Of a DNA stretch of 64,000 bases, positions 1 to 10,055 are shown piece by piece. The stretch spans positions 1,644,001 through 1,708,000 of the forward strand of contig JARFJB010000896.1 in assembly GCA_036346205.1 (NCBI GenBank), given 5' to 3'. The stretch is from Vesta saturnalis (lineage: Eukaryota > Arthropoda > Insecta > Coleoptera > Lampyridae). The notes under the pieces are model-generated. The model was not told where the DNA came from and searched no databases. It saw only the letters and a list, made by a program, of their open reading frames with translations. A program made the position numbers and the translations under genes. Every line of letters starts with the position of its first letter. Within the stretch, counting starts at the first letter, position 1.

Positions 1-489
1 GTAAAACAAATAGCTCTCAATCTATATCAGAATTACGTTTCGTGTCAGTTAAAAATTAATTAATTAATATGTGTTAATCTTGGGTATTGAAAATTTGAAT
101 AAATTCAACCTTGAACTGTATATAACATAATCGATATACCTAGATTTTTTCGAAACATAAATCAAAACAGGCTCTAATAATTTTTTATATATTTTAATGT
201 CTTATTATGAAATCGCTTGTCATCGTCTATTAATTCTTATACCTTAACAGGTTAAATTAAATAAAATTCTTGTTATTATGTACAAACACTAGCCATCACC
301 TTACCTATTAATTCTTCTATATTAGAATACAATTTTTTATGACAGGGTGTAGACCTACTTATAAAACCAGCAAATTAAGTCATTGAAAAATAACCAGGGT
401 CAGTTTATCCAAGCAGAGAATTAGTCCTCCAATCAGAGCATAGGCTCAAGAAAACAGAATGGTCTATAATTACCAAAAATAGCAGTCAC
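1..489. other. AT-rich DNA, no gene seen
   Basis: No coding similarity is recognisable. The stretch probably belongs to the Polinton-like element whose end lies at position 896, because the tandem repeats and terminal repeat that follow have the same order as in the complete Polinton at 40,840-49,727. This assignment is inference. Confidence 0.35.
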
Positions 490-580
490 CCTGATCCAAC
501 CCAAAGATCAGCTTCAAGTCCAAGCCCAACTCCAACACCAAAATCCTAGTTCAATCTCAAGACCTAAAATACACCCCTCA
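490..580. repeat. CCAAG-rich degenerate minisatellite, Polinton subterminal type
   Basis: A run of degenerate CCAAGTCCAAGCCCAACTCC-like units. The same sequence style fills the inner part of the right terminal repeat of the complete Polinton (49,271-49,460), so this is read as the subterminal array of another Polinton end. Confidence 0.5.
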
Positions 581-597
581 TTCCGATCTTACAGTCT

Positions 598-790
598 TAC
601 ACGATTCTGCCTGATCTTATCCAAGCATAACCGAATGTGCTCGATCTTTATCCGAGCATATCCGATCCGATTCGAGCACATCCGAATGTGCCCGATCTTT
701 AACCGAGCATAACCGAACTTACCCGATCTTTATCCGAGCATATCCGAACGTACCCGATCTTTACCCGAGCATATCCGAGCGCATCCGAGT
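598..790. repeat. Minisatellite with CCGATCTTTATCCGAGCATA unit
   Basis: About five tandem units of 34-37 bp built on CCGATCTTTATCCGAGCATA followed by variants of TCCGAACGTA. Units differ by a few substitutions. The array abuts a Polinton-like terminal repeat, and the other Polinton ends in the window also carry a private tandem array just inside the terminus. Confidence 0.75.
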
Positions 791-896
791 GTCAAAAATA
801 CGTCCCCCACGTGGCTGCCAGGGTCGAATCACGTCATCGGAAATCCACAAGGTCAAATGACGTAACAAAAAGTGAAACTGGTTCCCGTGTTCTACT
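791..896 (-). repeat. Polinton-like terminal inverted repeat (element end at 896)
   Basis: Read on the minus strand from 896, the sequence starts AGTAGAACACGG and then contains a TTACGTCATTTGACCTTG block. The terminus at 1,762 starts AGTAGAACGAGG and has a matching GTCATTTGACCTTG block, and the complete Polinton starts AGTAGAAGAGGGGCACC followed by a TGACGTCA block. The element would extend leftwards out of the window. The 6-bp target duplication could not be confirmed. Confidence 0.6.
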
Positions 897-1757
897 CGTA
901 GGGCATAACAGGCCCATACTACATAAAACATAATTAGGATGGATAATTGTGGGAAATATTTGAAACCACAAGGAAACCCAAAAAACATTCGCCAATTTAT
1001 CTCTAAATAAGTTACATGATGAGGTTTCAAAATTTTGGCAAATAAATAAAATTATTGGCGACACCACTCATCTCTCAAAGGAACATCAGTATTATGAGAC
1101 ATTTTTTAGGGAAACGACAAAAAGAGATGAATCAGGTAAATTTATTGTACGAATCCTCTGGAAGACAGTTATGAAGTGTTAGGTAACTCGAGCGCATAGT
1201 GGTAAAGCGATTATATAAATTAGAGTCAAAATTACAAATGAATAAATCTTTAAAACACAATATTATGAATTTATGCACGAATATCAAACGTTAAACCATA
1301 TGACAAAGGTTGACGATTCAGTAAATGTAGTTATTTTCTCCCACATCATGGGGTGTTGAAAGATTCAACAACAACAAAACTTGGTTTAGTTTTTGATGGA
1401 AGAAGCAAAACAGACAACGGAGTTCTTTAAATGGTATTCAATTGCAAGGTGCAATTTTACCAAGCGATTTGTTGTCAATATTATTAAGATTTAGGTTGCA
1501 CTTGTAAGTTTTAACAGCAGATATATCTAAAATTTATCGGCAAGTTTTAATAAATAAACAAGACAGGAACATAGAAAATATTGTTTGGCGTCAAAGTAAT
1601 ACAGAGGGATTACAAACATATCAATTAAACACCGTATCATACGGACCTTATTTAGCGACGTGTTGCTTGCACCAATTAGCTTCAGACTTCCAAGATACGC
1701 ACCGATAGAGTTTGCAATTATAAAAATGATTTCTACATTGATGATCTTATTAGAGGG
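897..1757 (+). pseudogene. BEL/Pao retrotransposon pol fragment (protease/reverse transcriptase region)
   Basis: Reading across several frames gives the landmarks of BEL/Pao Pol in the right order. They are LGWI (about 933-944), KFWQI (about 1,030), a EYQTLNHMT block (about 1,276-1,310), RQVL (about 1,538), YQLNTVSYG (about 1,620) and the catalytic reverse-transcriptase motif KNDFYIDDL with YIDD at 1,734-1,745. In the family, this region begins just before reverse transcriptase and ends at the active site. Frameshifts and stops occur throughout, and both flanks are cut by Polinton-type termini at 896 and 1,762. No LTRs, gag, RNase H or integrase are visible. It is a dead fragment, and the family assignment is strong because of the motif order. 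Confidence 0.85.
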
Positions 1758-1761
1758 TAGA

Positions 1762-1850
1762 AGTAGAACGAGGGCAACTCACCTTTCACTTTTGTGGCGT
1801 CATTTGACCTTGGGAATTTCCCAGGACCTGCTGCGTGGTTGACCACTGTT
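1762..1850 (+). repeat. Polinton-like terminus, left
   Basis: Starts AGTAGAACGAGG and contains GTCATTTGACCTTGGGAA. It is the inverted counterpart of the terminus ending at 896, with the same order of AGTAGAAC, TTTCACTTTT and GTCATTTGACCTTG blocks. Confidence 0.55.
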
Positions 1851-1852
1851 TG

Positions 1853-1940
1853 ACCTTGAGTGAGTTGTTTACCTTGAGAAAGTTGTTTACCTTAAGAAAT
1901 TTGTTTACCTTGAGAAACAGGCTTACCTTGAGAAGGAGGA
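1853..1940. repeat. Short tandem repeat, GTTTACCTTGAGAAA unit
   Basis: About five imperfect copies of a 15-16 bp unit GTTTACCTTGAGAAA just inside the left terminus of the foldback element. Confidence 0.75.
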
Positions 1941-1959
1941 CTAGGACTAGCGCAAGAAA

Positions 1960-2255
1960 TTTGAAATTATTTTAATGGAGGTTCTTGTACGACAAGTGTA
2001 GGAGGTGGCTCATGGCCCTGGTCTTGCGCTGAGAAATTGCTTTAATGAGGTTCTTGTCAGACAAGAGCTATCTCATGGGCCTGGTGGAGCGCTGGGAAAT
2101 TGTTTTAATGGGGTTCTTGTGAGACGAGAGCTGTTACCTGGACTAGGTCTTGCGTCGGGAGTTGTTTTAATAATAAAGAGTTTCTTGTAAGACCAGAGCT
2201 ATTATTTGGACCTGGCCTTGCGCTGGGAGTTATTTTAATGGAGGTTCTCGTCAGA
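1960..2255. repeat. Tandem array of about 75-bp units
   Basis: Four diverged units, each containing TTTTAATGGAGGTTCTTGT, a CAAGAGCTA-like block and a GGCCTGGTCTTGCGCTGGGA-like block. The open frame at 2,005-2,190 is a by-product of this array. The array sits immediately outside the left palindrome arm. Confidence 0.8.
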
Positions 2256-4082
2256 TAGATTAATTACGTAACAGTTATTACAATATTGTTTTCTAAACAA
2301 ATATTAAAACTAATTGTTCTACCAGCATTGATTGCATTGAAATATGTTTAATATCCATTCGCTCGTTAAATTGTTGTATATTGTACACCTTAATATTTTT
2401 AAAGAAACTTGTTACGTATAACTTAGATGTGTTTTATAACTGTAATTAAAAATCTGTACAAGAAAATAAAATAAATAAAGGGTTAACAGCACACTTACCA
2501 GCTCTGTATTGAAAGAACATTTTGAGGACTGATTCACGAGTGATAGTCACTGCTTTGTGTTACTCATTTAATCAAACTAAAGCACTTTCTGTTTTACGTT
2601 TATGAATAGTTGATGTAAAACTAGCTATAGATTTCCCCATAATTAATTTTTAGAGTGTAAATATACAAACAACCTCATTATCTTTATCACACCTACTGCA
2701 ACTCGTATTTACCTTTCCTTAAAATAATTAATAACAAAGCGGTTTGAACAAAATATTATATGTTATCCATACATACATACACACGCAAATCGTTTTTGTA
2801 AAACCACATTAAAAGTTTGGAATGTAATAATTACATGTTTTAAATTCCACAACAATATGTAGTTAGAAACCACTGTTCATGTTTACTTTTAGCTAATTAC
2901 TGTTTAATTATATAAACCTGTTAATTTTAATAATCTACCAACTGAGTAACACACTTTCCTTAAAACGCTAAAGTCATAAGTTTCATTACACGATTTTTAA
3001 AAACACACATGCTGAATTAAAAAGAAAGAAAACAATAGGCTCATCTGATATTACGCAACTATTAATTAAAAAATAAGGAACTAAAAATCTCTTTATTTAT
3101 CAGAATAGAATGGTTGGGCAACAGGCGTTAAACAATAATTTAATTATCTCGTCATTTACAATTAAACATGTACTAAACAAGTTTTTACAAAACCAATCAT
3201 TGATAAACTATTTAATGTACAATATAGAAACGTTGACGTACAAAGTACACACACACATCCGAATGGTAATCCTGCAGTATTGTTTTATTGTAACGGAACC
3301 ATCTAGAATTATTCTCTAGGAAACGGAAATGATACCCTTGCGGTGCTCTTCCACAGGAATAAAATATCTCCGTTACCATTATCATCAATGTAGATAGCGG
3401 TCCAATGCTGACCTGGTTTGTCTGCAGGATCCGTGTTACGATAATTGCCACGGTCTAGGTGCGTGCCTCGGTTGTTGATTAGAAGCACATACAAGCCGAA
3501 ACACATTCTTCTTGTAGCTGAGGATCCATTTCAAGCATATCAACACTTGAACCGCATACATCTTTGGAATTGGTATACACCTGGGATTTATTATAAACAG
3601 GTTGCATAATTATCCTCTGTCAAAAAAATTGTATTCTAATGAATGACAAAGACATGTAAGTATTGTTAGTTTTAAACACCGTTAGAAAACAAGTTTATAA
3701 CAAAATTGAAGGTACTAGCGTTTGAAAATATATTATTATAAACAACAATCATCATTTATTTAATCACATCCTTTATCGGTCTTTTCTTCTTGAACCGTGA
3801 TTCGTCGTTCATCATCATGGTTTTGAGATTCATCCTTCTACCTCATCGTCTTCTTCCTCTTCTGTAATCATCACATACCTTGGATGTAGATCATTCAGCT
3901 CATCCACGTCATCTTCATCATCTTGAACGGTTATGTTGTAATAGTTTATTAACAAGTCAGTGAAACCTCTAATGTCCGCTGATGTTGGCTCATAAACAGG
4001 AGAACATTATAATAATGCTCACTGATGACACACTTAAAGAGCGAAACGCACGAGGAACGAGAATTGCTGGCCTTGAGTCTTG
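2256..4082. repeat. Left arm of large palindrome
   Basis: This arm is inverted relative to 4,240-7,043. Shared landmarks include the TTACGTAACAGTTATTACAA outer edge, the segment around 3,070-3,180 with GAATGGTTGGGCAACAGGCG, a cysteine-protease remnant, and the inner block around 3,720-4,030 (AACAGGAGAACATTATAATA). The outer 850 bp also matches 41,600-42,490 in the complete Polinton in direct orientation, which identifies the arm as the protease-side flank of that family. Confidence 0.8.
3309..3600 (-). pseudogene. Polinton cysteine protease remnant (left arm copy)
   Basis: The minus strand carries the adenain-like block NTDPADKPGQHWTAIYID, which includes the catalytic His of the adenovirus/Polinton protease family. 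It is followed by the degraded acidic segment and a GYHFRFLE-like stretch in another frame. A PKMYAV-type upstream segment lies near 3,560. The downstream Cys-containing half is absent, as in the other two copies in this window. Several frameshifts are present, so it is non-functional. Confidence 0.7.
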
Positions 4083-4239
4083 TGCGCAAGTAGCCGTCTT
4101 AGGGAAAATACCTCAGCCATAAAAGGGAGTTTAGATTTATAAACATGCCCCTAGGGAAGATGTTAGAGTGTAGTTAGGTCAATACTTCAAACTTCCCCCG
4201 AAGATAACCGATTCTACCCGAACATTGATGAGCGCGCCA
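4083..4239. other. Spacer at centre of palindrome
   Basis: About 157 bp that do not pair with each other. They separate the inner edges of the two arms, CTTGTGCGCAAG on the left and GCGCACAAGACC on the right. No gene is visible. Confidence 0.6.
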
Positions 4240-4915
4240 GCGCACAAGACCCAAGGCTAGGATCATGCTCGTTTCTCGTGCGTTTTGCTCTTTAAAGTGT
4301 AACCGTCATCGAGTGAGCATTATTATAATGTATTCTCCTGTTTATGAGCCAACATCAGCGCACATTAGAGATTTTACTGACTTGTTAATCAACTGTTACA
4401 ACATACCCATTCAAGATGATGGTGGAAAGATGACGTGGATGAGCTGATTGTTCTCACATCCAAGGTAATGGTGATGATTCACAGAAGAGGAAGAAGAGCG
4501 ATGAGGTAGAGGAGATGGACGAATCTCAAAACCATGATGATGATGATAGCGATCGATAAAGGATGTGATTAAATAAAATGATGTATTGTTGTTTTAATAA
4601 TAATAATAATATATTTTCAAACGCTAGCTTTCCTTCAATTTTGTTAATAAACTTGTTTTTCCTAACGGTGTTTGAACCACACTAACAATACTGCAGTTAA
4701 TGCGAAAGTGCGGTTAGATGGGTAGCTACAATAAGTGTGAGATTGATTTCTTTTGCACTCTGTGCGTTCAATCATACTGCTATTTTTTGATTGTGAGCTG
4801 ATTTTGTCTGATTAAGTTAAATCAGTTTGGTATTTAATTTAATTGATTTGAGAAATTTGATTTGAGTAAATGATTTGTATGTTTGAGAAAGAGACGAGGG
4901 AGAGACGAACACGAT

Positions 4916-5120
4916 CAACCTCTACTACAGAAAACATTCATTAGTCTTTACACCACTATATAGCAGCACAAACAATCCTAATTGGTCCTAGAAATATACC
5001 GCTAGGTGGCGCCGCCTCTATTACAGAAAACATTCGCTAGTTTAAAAATATACCACTAGATGGTGCCACAAACAAAACCCTGATTAGTCCTAGAAATATA
5101 ACGCTAGATGGTGCCACCTT
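4916..5120. repeat. Tandem repeat of about 105 bp, two units
   Basis: Two units share TATTACAGAAAACATTCG, CCTAGAAATATA and a CGCTAGGTGGCGCC or CGCTAGATGGTGCC core. The C(C/G)CTAGATGG(T/C)G core recurs three to four times. Confidence 0.7.
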
Positions 5121-5139
5121 TATTACAGAAAATATTCAT

Positions 5140-5800
5140 TAGGCCATACACAACTAGATGACGATACAAATTCAAATTTCCCAACAAGCGCCATGACAGG
5201 AGGGCGCAAGCCCTAACACAGGCTCCTATGTTTTGTCTTATAAGCTAGCAATAGGTCCCTTATTAGAATACAAGTTCAAATTTTCGAAATAAGTAATCAG
5301 AATGTAAACACTTAAATACAAATCCAAATTCAAATATCCTGCCAAGGGCCAGGGCTAAGACCCGAAAGTAAGTAAGTTACGAAGCCCTACGTCCGTCTTA
5401 TAAGTTAGCATTGGGACTCATTATTATAATACAAGTTCAGATTTTCCCTCATAGATGGCATCACAAACAAATTCAAACTTTTGGTCGAGGGTCGAGGGCC
5501 TGAAAGTAAGTTGCTAAGCCCTACATCTGTCTTACAAGTTAGCATTATACCCTTATTATAATACAGATTCATATTTCCAGCCATAACCTGCAGAGACTTA
5601 AATACAAATACAAATTCAAATTTTCCGCCATTGGGGCCACGATAAGGAACAAAGCCCGAGAGAAAGTTGCGCAGCCCTACACCTGTCTGACAAGTTAGCA
5701 TTAGGCTCCTTATTATTATAATACAAGTTCAGATCACGACAAGGAGCAAGGACCGAGAACAACGTGCGACACCCTACACCTGTTCTTACAATCTCGATTA
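5140..5800. repeat. Satellite-like array, 115-150 bp unit
   Basis: Four to five diverged units, each with GCCCTACACCTGTCTTACAA, TTAGCATTAGGCTCCTTATT, AATACAAGTTCAAATTTTCC and a CGAAAGTAAGTTGC-like block. The open frames on both strands here are by-products. The same unit occurs at 7,180-7,380, and a decayed version lies at about 41,330-41,475 in the complete Polinton. Confidence 0.8.
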
Positions 5801-6049
5801 TGCTCGGGGAGGGTTGGAGTGGGATCACCGAAACAGCCTTCGCCGAAATCCTCGCGCCGCGAAATTTTACGTATATGATACATGTTAACTTAAAGAAAAA
5901 ATCCAAGGCCGACCGCTTCTATAAAATAAAAATAATCTTGACGCATGTTAACAGATTAAATAATTAAATAAAAATCTTTTATTATAAAACACCTCTCATT
6001 ATCTTTACATGTCTTTGTCTTTCATTAGAATATATTTTTATGACAGAGG

Positions 6050-6240
6050 ATAATTATGCCATCCTTGGTGCATACCAATTCCAAAGATGTATGCGGTACA
6101 AGTGTTGAAATGTTTGAAATCGATCCCCAGCCACAAGAAGAATGTATTTCGACTTGTATGTGCTTCTAATCAACTACTGAGGCACGCACGTAGACCGTGT
6201 GCAATTATTGTAAACAATACCGCAGGATTACCATTCGGAT
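6050..6240 (+). pseudogene. Polinton cysteine protease remnant (right arm copy)
   Basis: The plus-strand reading KMYAVQVLKCLKSI, then FRLVCASNQL, then CAIIVN is close to the start of the protease in the complete Polinton (42,762 downwards). The reading breaks off before the catalytic His block. A TGCAGGATTACCATTCGGAT segment adjoining it also adjoins the left-arm copy (about 3,255-3,280), so part of the deletion predates the palindrome. Confidence 0.65.
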
Positions 6241-7179
6241 GTGTGTGGTCTTTATACGTTACCGTTTCTATATTGTAGACTAAATAGTTTATCACTGATT
6301 GATTTTGTAAAAAACTTTTTTAGTACACGTTTAATTGTAAATGACCAGATAATTAAATTATTGTTTAACGCCTGTTACCCAACCATTCTATTCTGATAAA
6401 TAAAGAGATTTTTTAGTACCTTACTTTTTTTAATTAAGAGTTGCGTAATATCCTATTGTGTTGCTTCCTTTTAATTCAGCATGTGTTTTTAAAAATCCTG
6501 TTATTTTAATTTATGGCTTTGGCGTTTTAAGGAAGATGTATTACTCGGTTGGTAGATTATTAAAATTAACAGGTTTATATAATTACACAGTAATTAGCTA
6601 AAAGTAAACATGAACAGTGGTTTCTAACTACAAATTGTTGTTGTCGAATTTAAAACATGTAATAATTACATTCCAAACTTTTAATGCGGTTTTTATAAAA
6701 AAACAATTTGCGTGTGTATGTATGTATGGACAACATATAATATTTTGTTCAAACCGCTTTGTTATTAATTACTTTAAGGGATAAGATAATTAGTAAGTGT
6801 GCTGTTAACCTTTTATTTATTTTATCTACTTGTACAGATTTTTAACTACAGTTAAAAAACACATCTAAGTTACACGTAACAACAAGTTTCTTTAAGAATA
6901 TTAAGGTGTACAATATACAACAATTTAACGAGCGGATGGATATTAAACATATTTCAATGCAATCAATACTGGTAAAACAATCTGTTTTAATATTCGTTTA
7001 GAAAACAATATTGTAATAACTGTTACGTAATTAATTAACTTAATAAAAAATTTTTGTTTCATTGGAGAATAATCTGAATGTCACTAATTTTTTTTTTGTA
7101 ACTCAATGCGGCTTTTTTAGTTATATTTACAATAAAAATAAGTGTTCTATAATTAAATTTTAGTGTCATTCAAATTCCC

Positions 7180-7380
7180 CCACGCAAGATCAAACCCTAA
7201 CACAAGTTCATACACCTGTCTTACAAGATAGCAATAGGGCCTCCTTATTAGAATACAAATTCAAATTTTACTTCAAGGGTCACGGGGCTAAGTCCCAGCA
7301 GTAAGTTGCGAAGCCCTATATCAGCCTTACAAGATAGCATTAGGCCTCCTTATTAAAATACAACCCCAATGTATAAATAA
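7180..7380. repeat. Two further units of the 115-150 bp satellite
   Basis: Two units of the array type seen at 5,140-5,800 (CACCTGTCTTACAAGATAGC, GGCCTCCTTATT, GTAAGTTGCGAAGCCCTA). Here they lie between the palindrome arm and the Polinton terminal repeat, which suggests the satellite unit is an original Polinton subterminal component. Confidence 0.75.
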
Positions 7381-7469
7381 AATTTCGTAAGGTTACAATG
7401 TGTAGAGAGGAATTAAAATAATACGTACAATTGCCTAACCTCCAGGGGGTCCCAAACAAAAGGGCTCTT

Positions 7470-7766
7470 AATAAAAACAAAAATAATCAGGGTTGAGATT
7501 CCCATCAAGGGCTGAAGATGACCACCGAAAAGAAACCATAAAGTAAGGGTGAAAGAAACGCCCCCTCAAGTCAGCGGTAAAAACAAAAAAGGCCTTAATT
7601 AGGGATGAAAATTCCATCAAGGGGTTGAAAAAGGCCTCCGAAAAGAAATCATAGGGGTGAGATCAAGGGGTTGAAAAAGGCCTCCGAAAAGAAACCATAG
7701 GGGTGGAAAATACGGGCTCCCACGTGGGGCATCCTTGTGACGTCAAACTCCAAGATGGCGCATTCT
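7470..7766 (-). repeat. Polinton terminal repeat, right end of foldback element
   Basis: Contains repeated AGGGATGAAAATTCCATCAA and GGCCTCCGAAAAGAAACCAT blocks, then CCCACGTGGGGCATCCTTGT and GACGTCAAACTCCAAGATGG. These match the terminus at 49,480-49,727 of the complete Polinton. The GGTTGAAAAAGGCCTCCGAA block is duplicated. Confidence 0.8.
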
Positions 7767-10055
7767 ACCGTTATGAATTAAATTAATTGGTTCAGATGTT
7801 ACTTTTTATGACACATTGTGGAAAAACACTTATCCAATAATGTTATCCAAACTGGTCATATGAATGCCATTGTTACCTTAATAATGTATTAAACATTTTC
7901 TTAAACAAATTCCAGGTGTTAGAATTAATACACGGACTTTCCTATATTAAAAATTTAAATGGGTAGATCGCCTAAAATATGTAATTAAGCTTCTGTGGAA
8001 GTATCCCAATATTAACCGTAGAAGTTACCAATGTTTTCATATTAACCGCTCAATTTGGAATTGGAAACTACCAATTTTACGATGCTATTGCACGCGTAAT
8101 ATGAGATAAGCCTACCGTTGTGCACTGTCATAATTCATTGTGATTGATAATAATAGATTTGAATTTAATTACATACGATTATACTAGAATCGTATTCAAA
8201 CCGACCGTTAGTGCAGTATCGTTCTGAATGCGATATCTTTTTTTCGTTTATGTACTTACTGTATTTAATACCGTTAATAAACAATAAAATAGGGAAATAA
8301 TCATCTCATTTCCTAATGCTTCTTCCGTACGAATTAATTTGCTCTACTGCAGCCGTCCAGGTTGTGCGTCCGAATCGTGGTAGTTGATATTAACTACAAG
8401 GCACTCTTCGACGTTATGACTTACTGTATCCATTGTGGTGGTATCCGAGGCATAGAGATCAGTCCTCAGAGGGAGACTGACACACAGTATACCCACAAAG
8501 ATCTATCAAACTGAATAAAATATCTTAATATTTTAATAATCTTAAACCATAATAAAATTAAGTTTTACAGTTTCGTATTTTAACTTGTCTATAAGTCATG
8601 GCTTGTTACACGCTTAACGTGCTACCCAACCGGATCGCTATAATATAAAAAGGAGCACCTCAAATATGCTTAACGAAACTTCTTTTTATTCAATTAATTT
8701 GACCCATAAGCTTTAATACATACGTACATTCCTCACACTACCAAAATCTAGCCCAAATATTGTCACGTGTCAAACTAATCTTAAGATTTGTGACAGGAAT
8801 GTCGGCTATAACCGAGATATACTCAACGGGATTGGCGTGGGCCATAGTATGGCTATTTGTGGCCCTTACAAAATTTGCCTTCACAGGGGTTGTTAAATTC
8901 AGATTAAATACATATAGACGTCACCCTATCTTAAATTACGTATATAATACGAAAATATGAGGTTTGAATACTAATTGGACAGAGTGAAATAAGTGAACCT
9001 ACTTGCTCTCTCTTATAATGCAGTCTAAAAATACAAACGCTGAAATTTATTTTGCAACTTTTCTTTGACCCTGTCCGTTACCAACCGAAAACAAAATGTT
9101 ATAAAATTTGAATTTTAACTCGCAACCAATCTGTAGTTTGTAGTAAAATGTGCATTTAAAAAAAGACGTTATCCTAAATGTCACACAACTAACGCACTTC
9201 AAAACAACAACATGAGGTCACTGTCGACACTAGATATATACAGCCACTCAAAAGTTCATTCGTTACTTCACAGGTGTGACTCTCCTAGGTGACTACTATC
9301 TCCACAGAGAATTTATCAACCCCTTTGTCTTTGTAACGTACTTTGAGAATACATTACTCGCACTTAAATGTTTTAAATTGTTGGCACGTTCCCTTCAGAT
9401 AAGGGATGTTTATCTCGCAACGCTCACACTCAACGGGGAGTGATAATCGAAAGCCATGGATGGAATCTCTCCTCGCCGTGATTTGAGAATATTCGCCATT
9501 AAATACCTAAAGAGTCATAATCAATAAAAAATACCACCGCTTCATCCGAGCTAAAACGTTTCAAAAGGAAGCTAAAGACAACTTACCATCACATATCAGC
9601 GTGAAATCCGATACACATTATTTTATGTGCGCTAACAACAATATCTTAAAATATTCCTATCTAGTTGGAGCATAATTCTTACTTCATTTCCCATACAAAC
9701 TGTGAAGAAATTTTACGTCGCCACTAAAAACCAAATAGCCGTATTCAATATACCTCAAAGTGTAATAATTTCATTTAACTTAAAACTGTATCCACAATTA
9801 GCACCACTCTCAGCGTTATAACCCCAAAACTATCAAACGTTTTAAAAACCAACAAAAACTTCCGGAATTTAGTTCTACGACATACGCTCAGTAAACTCAC
9901 TTGTACAATTCCATCAATCAGTGTAGCTTAACTTTATGCTTCAATGGTAGATAGATACTCTTATCTCTAAAAATAAATACTTAACAGGTCTTTATAAAAG
10001 TAACAAACGCAAGTAATGTTGATTTATACAAAGCTATCTTTTTTTTTATAATTGT
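7767..10055. other. Gene-free AT-rich interval
   Basis: I see no coding similarity, RNA gene or TE terminus. A 66-codon open frame at 8,760-8,960 has no recognisable family and no supporting signals. Confidence 0.5.

Larger units (their letters stand above)
4696..5992. repeat. Insertion of tandem-repeat DNA in the right palindrome arm
   Basis: Its boundaries follow from the arm alignment: the left arm is continuous where the right arm is split between AACAATACT and TTACATGTCTTTG. The block is made of two kinds of tandem repeat, listed separately, and has no coding content. The acquisition mechanism is unknown, and I see no terminal repeats or target duplication. Confidence 0.65.
4240..7043. 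repeat. Right arm of large palindrome, interrupted
   Basis: This is the reverse complement of 2,256-4,082 with numerous substitutions and indels. The inner part (4,240-4,695) pairs with 3,660-4,082. The outer part (5,993-7,043) pairs with 2,256-3,655. A 1.3-kb block (4,696-5,992) with no partner in the left arm separates them. Confidence 0.8.
1762..7766. mobile_element. Foldback Polinton/Maverick derivative
   Basis: The left terminus starts AGTAGAACGAGG. The right terminus (about 7,480-7,766) matches the terminal repeat of the complete Polinton, including CCACGTGGGGCATCCTTGTG and CAAGATGGCG. Between them, two inverted copies of the protease-side end of a Polinton (2,256-4,082 and 4,240-7,043) face each other across a short spacer. 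The only recognisable coding remnant, the cysteine protease, is present once in each arm. The element therefore looks like a palindromic deletion derivative that kept one end of a Polinton twice. The two termini are not identical and no clear target duplication was found, so it may instead be a product of rearrangement between two insertions. Confidence 0.6.

Noticed and set aside
2005..2190. Plus-strand 61-residue open frame
   Set aside because: Produced by translation of the 75-bp tandem array.
4265..4447. 60-residue plus-strand open frame in the palindrome arm
   Set aside because: The matching sequence in the opposite arm is not open, and no family is recognised.
8760..8960. 66-residue open frame with a hydrophobic segment
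   Set aside because: No family, no flanking signals, and a length expected by chance in AT-rich DNA.
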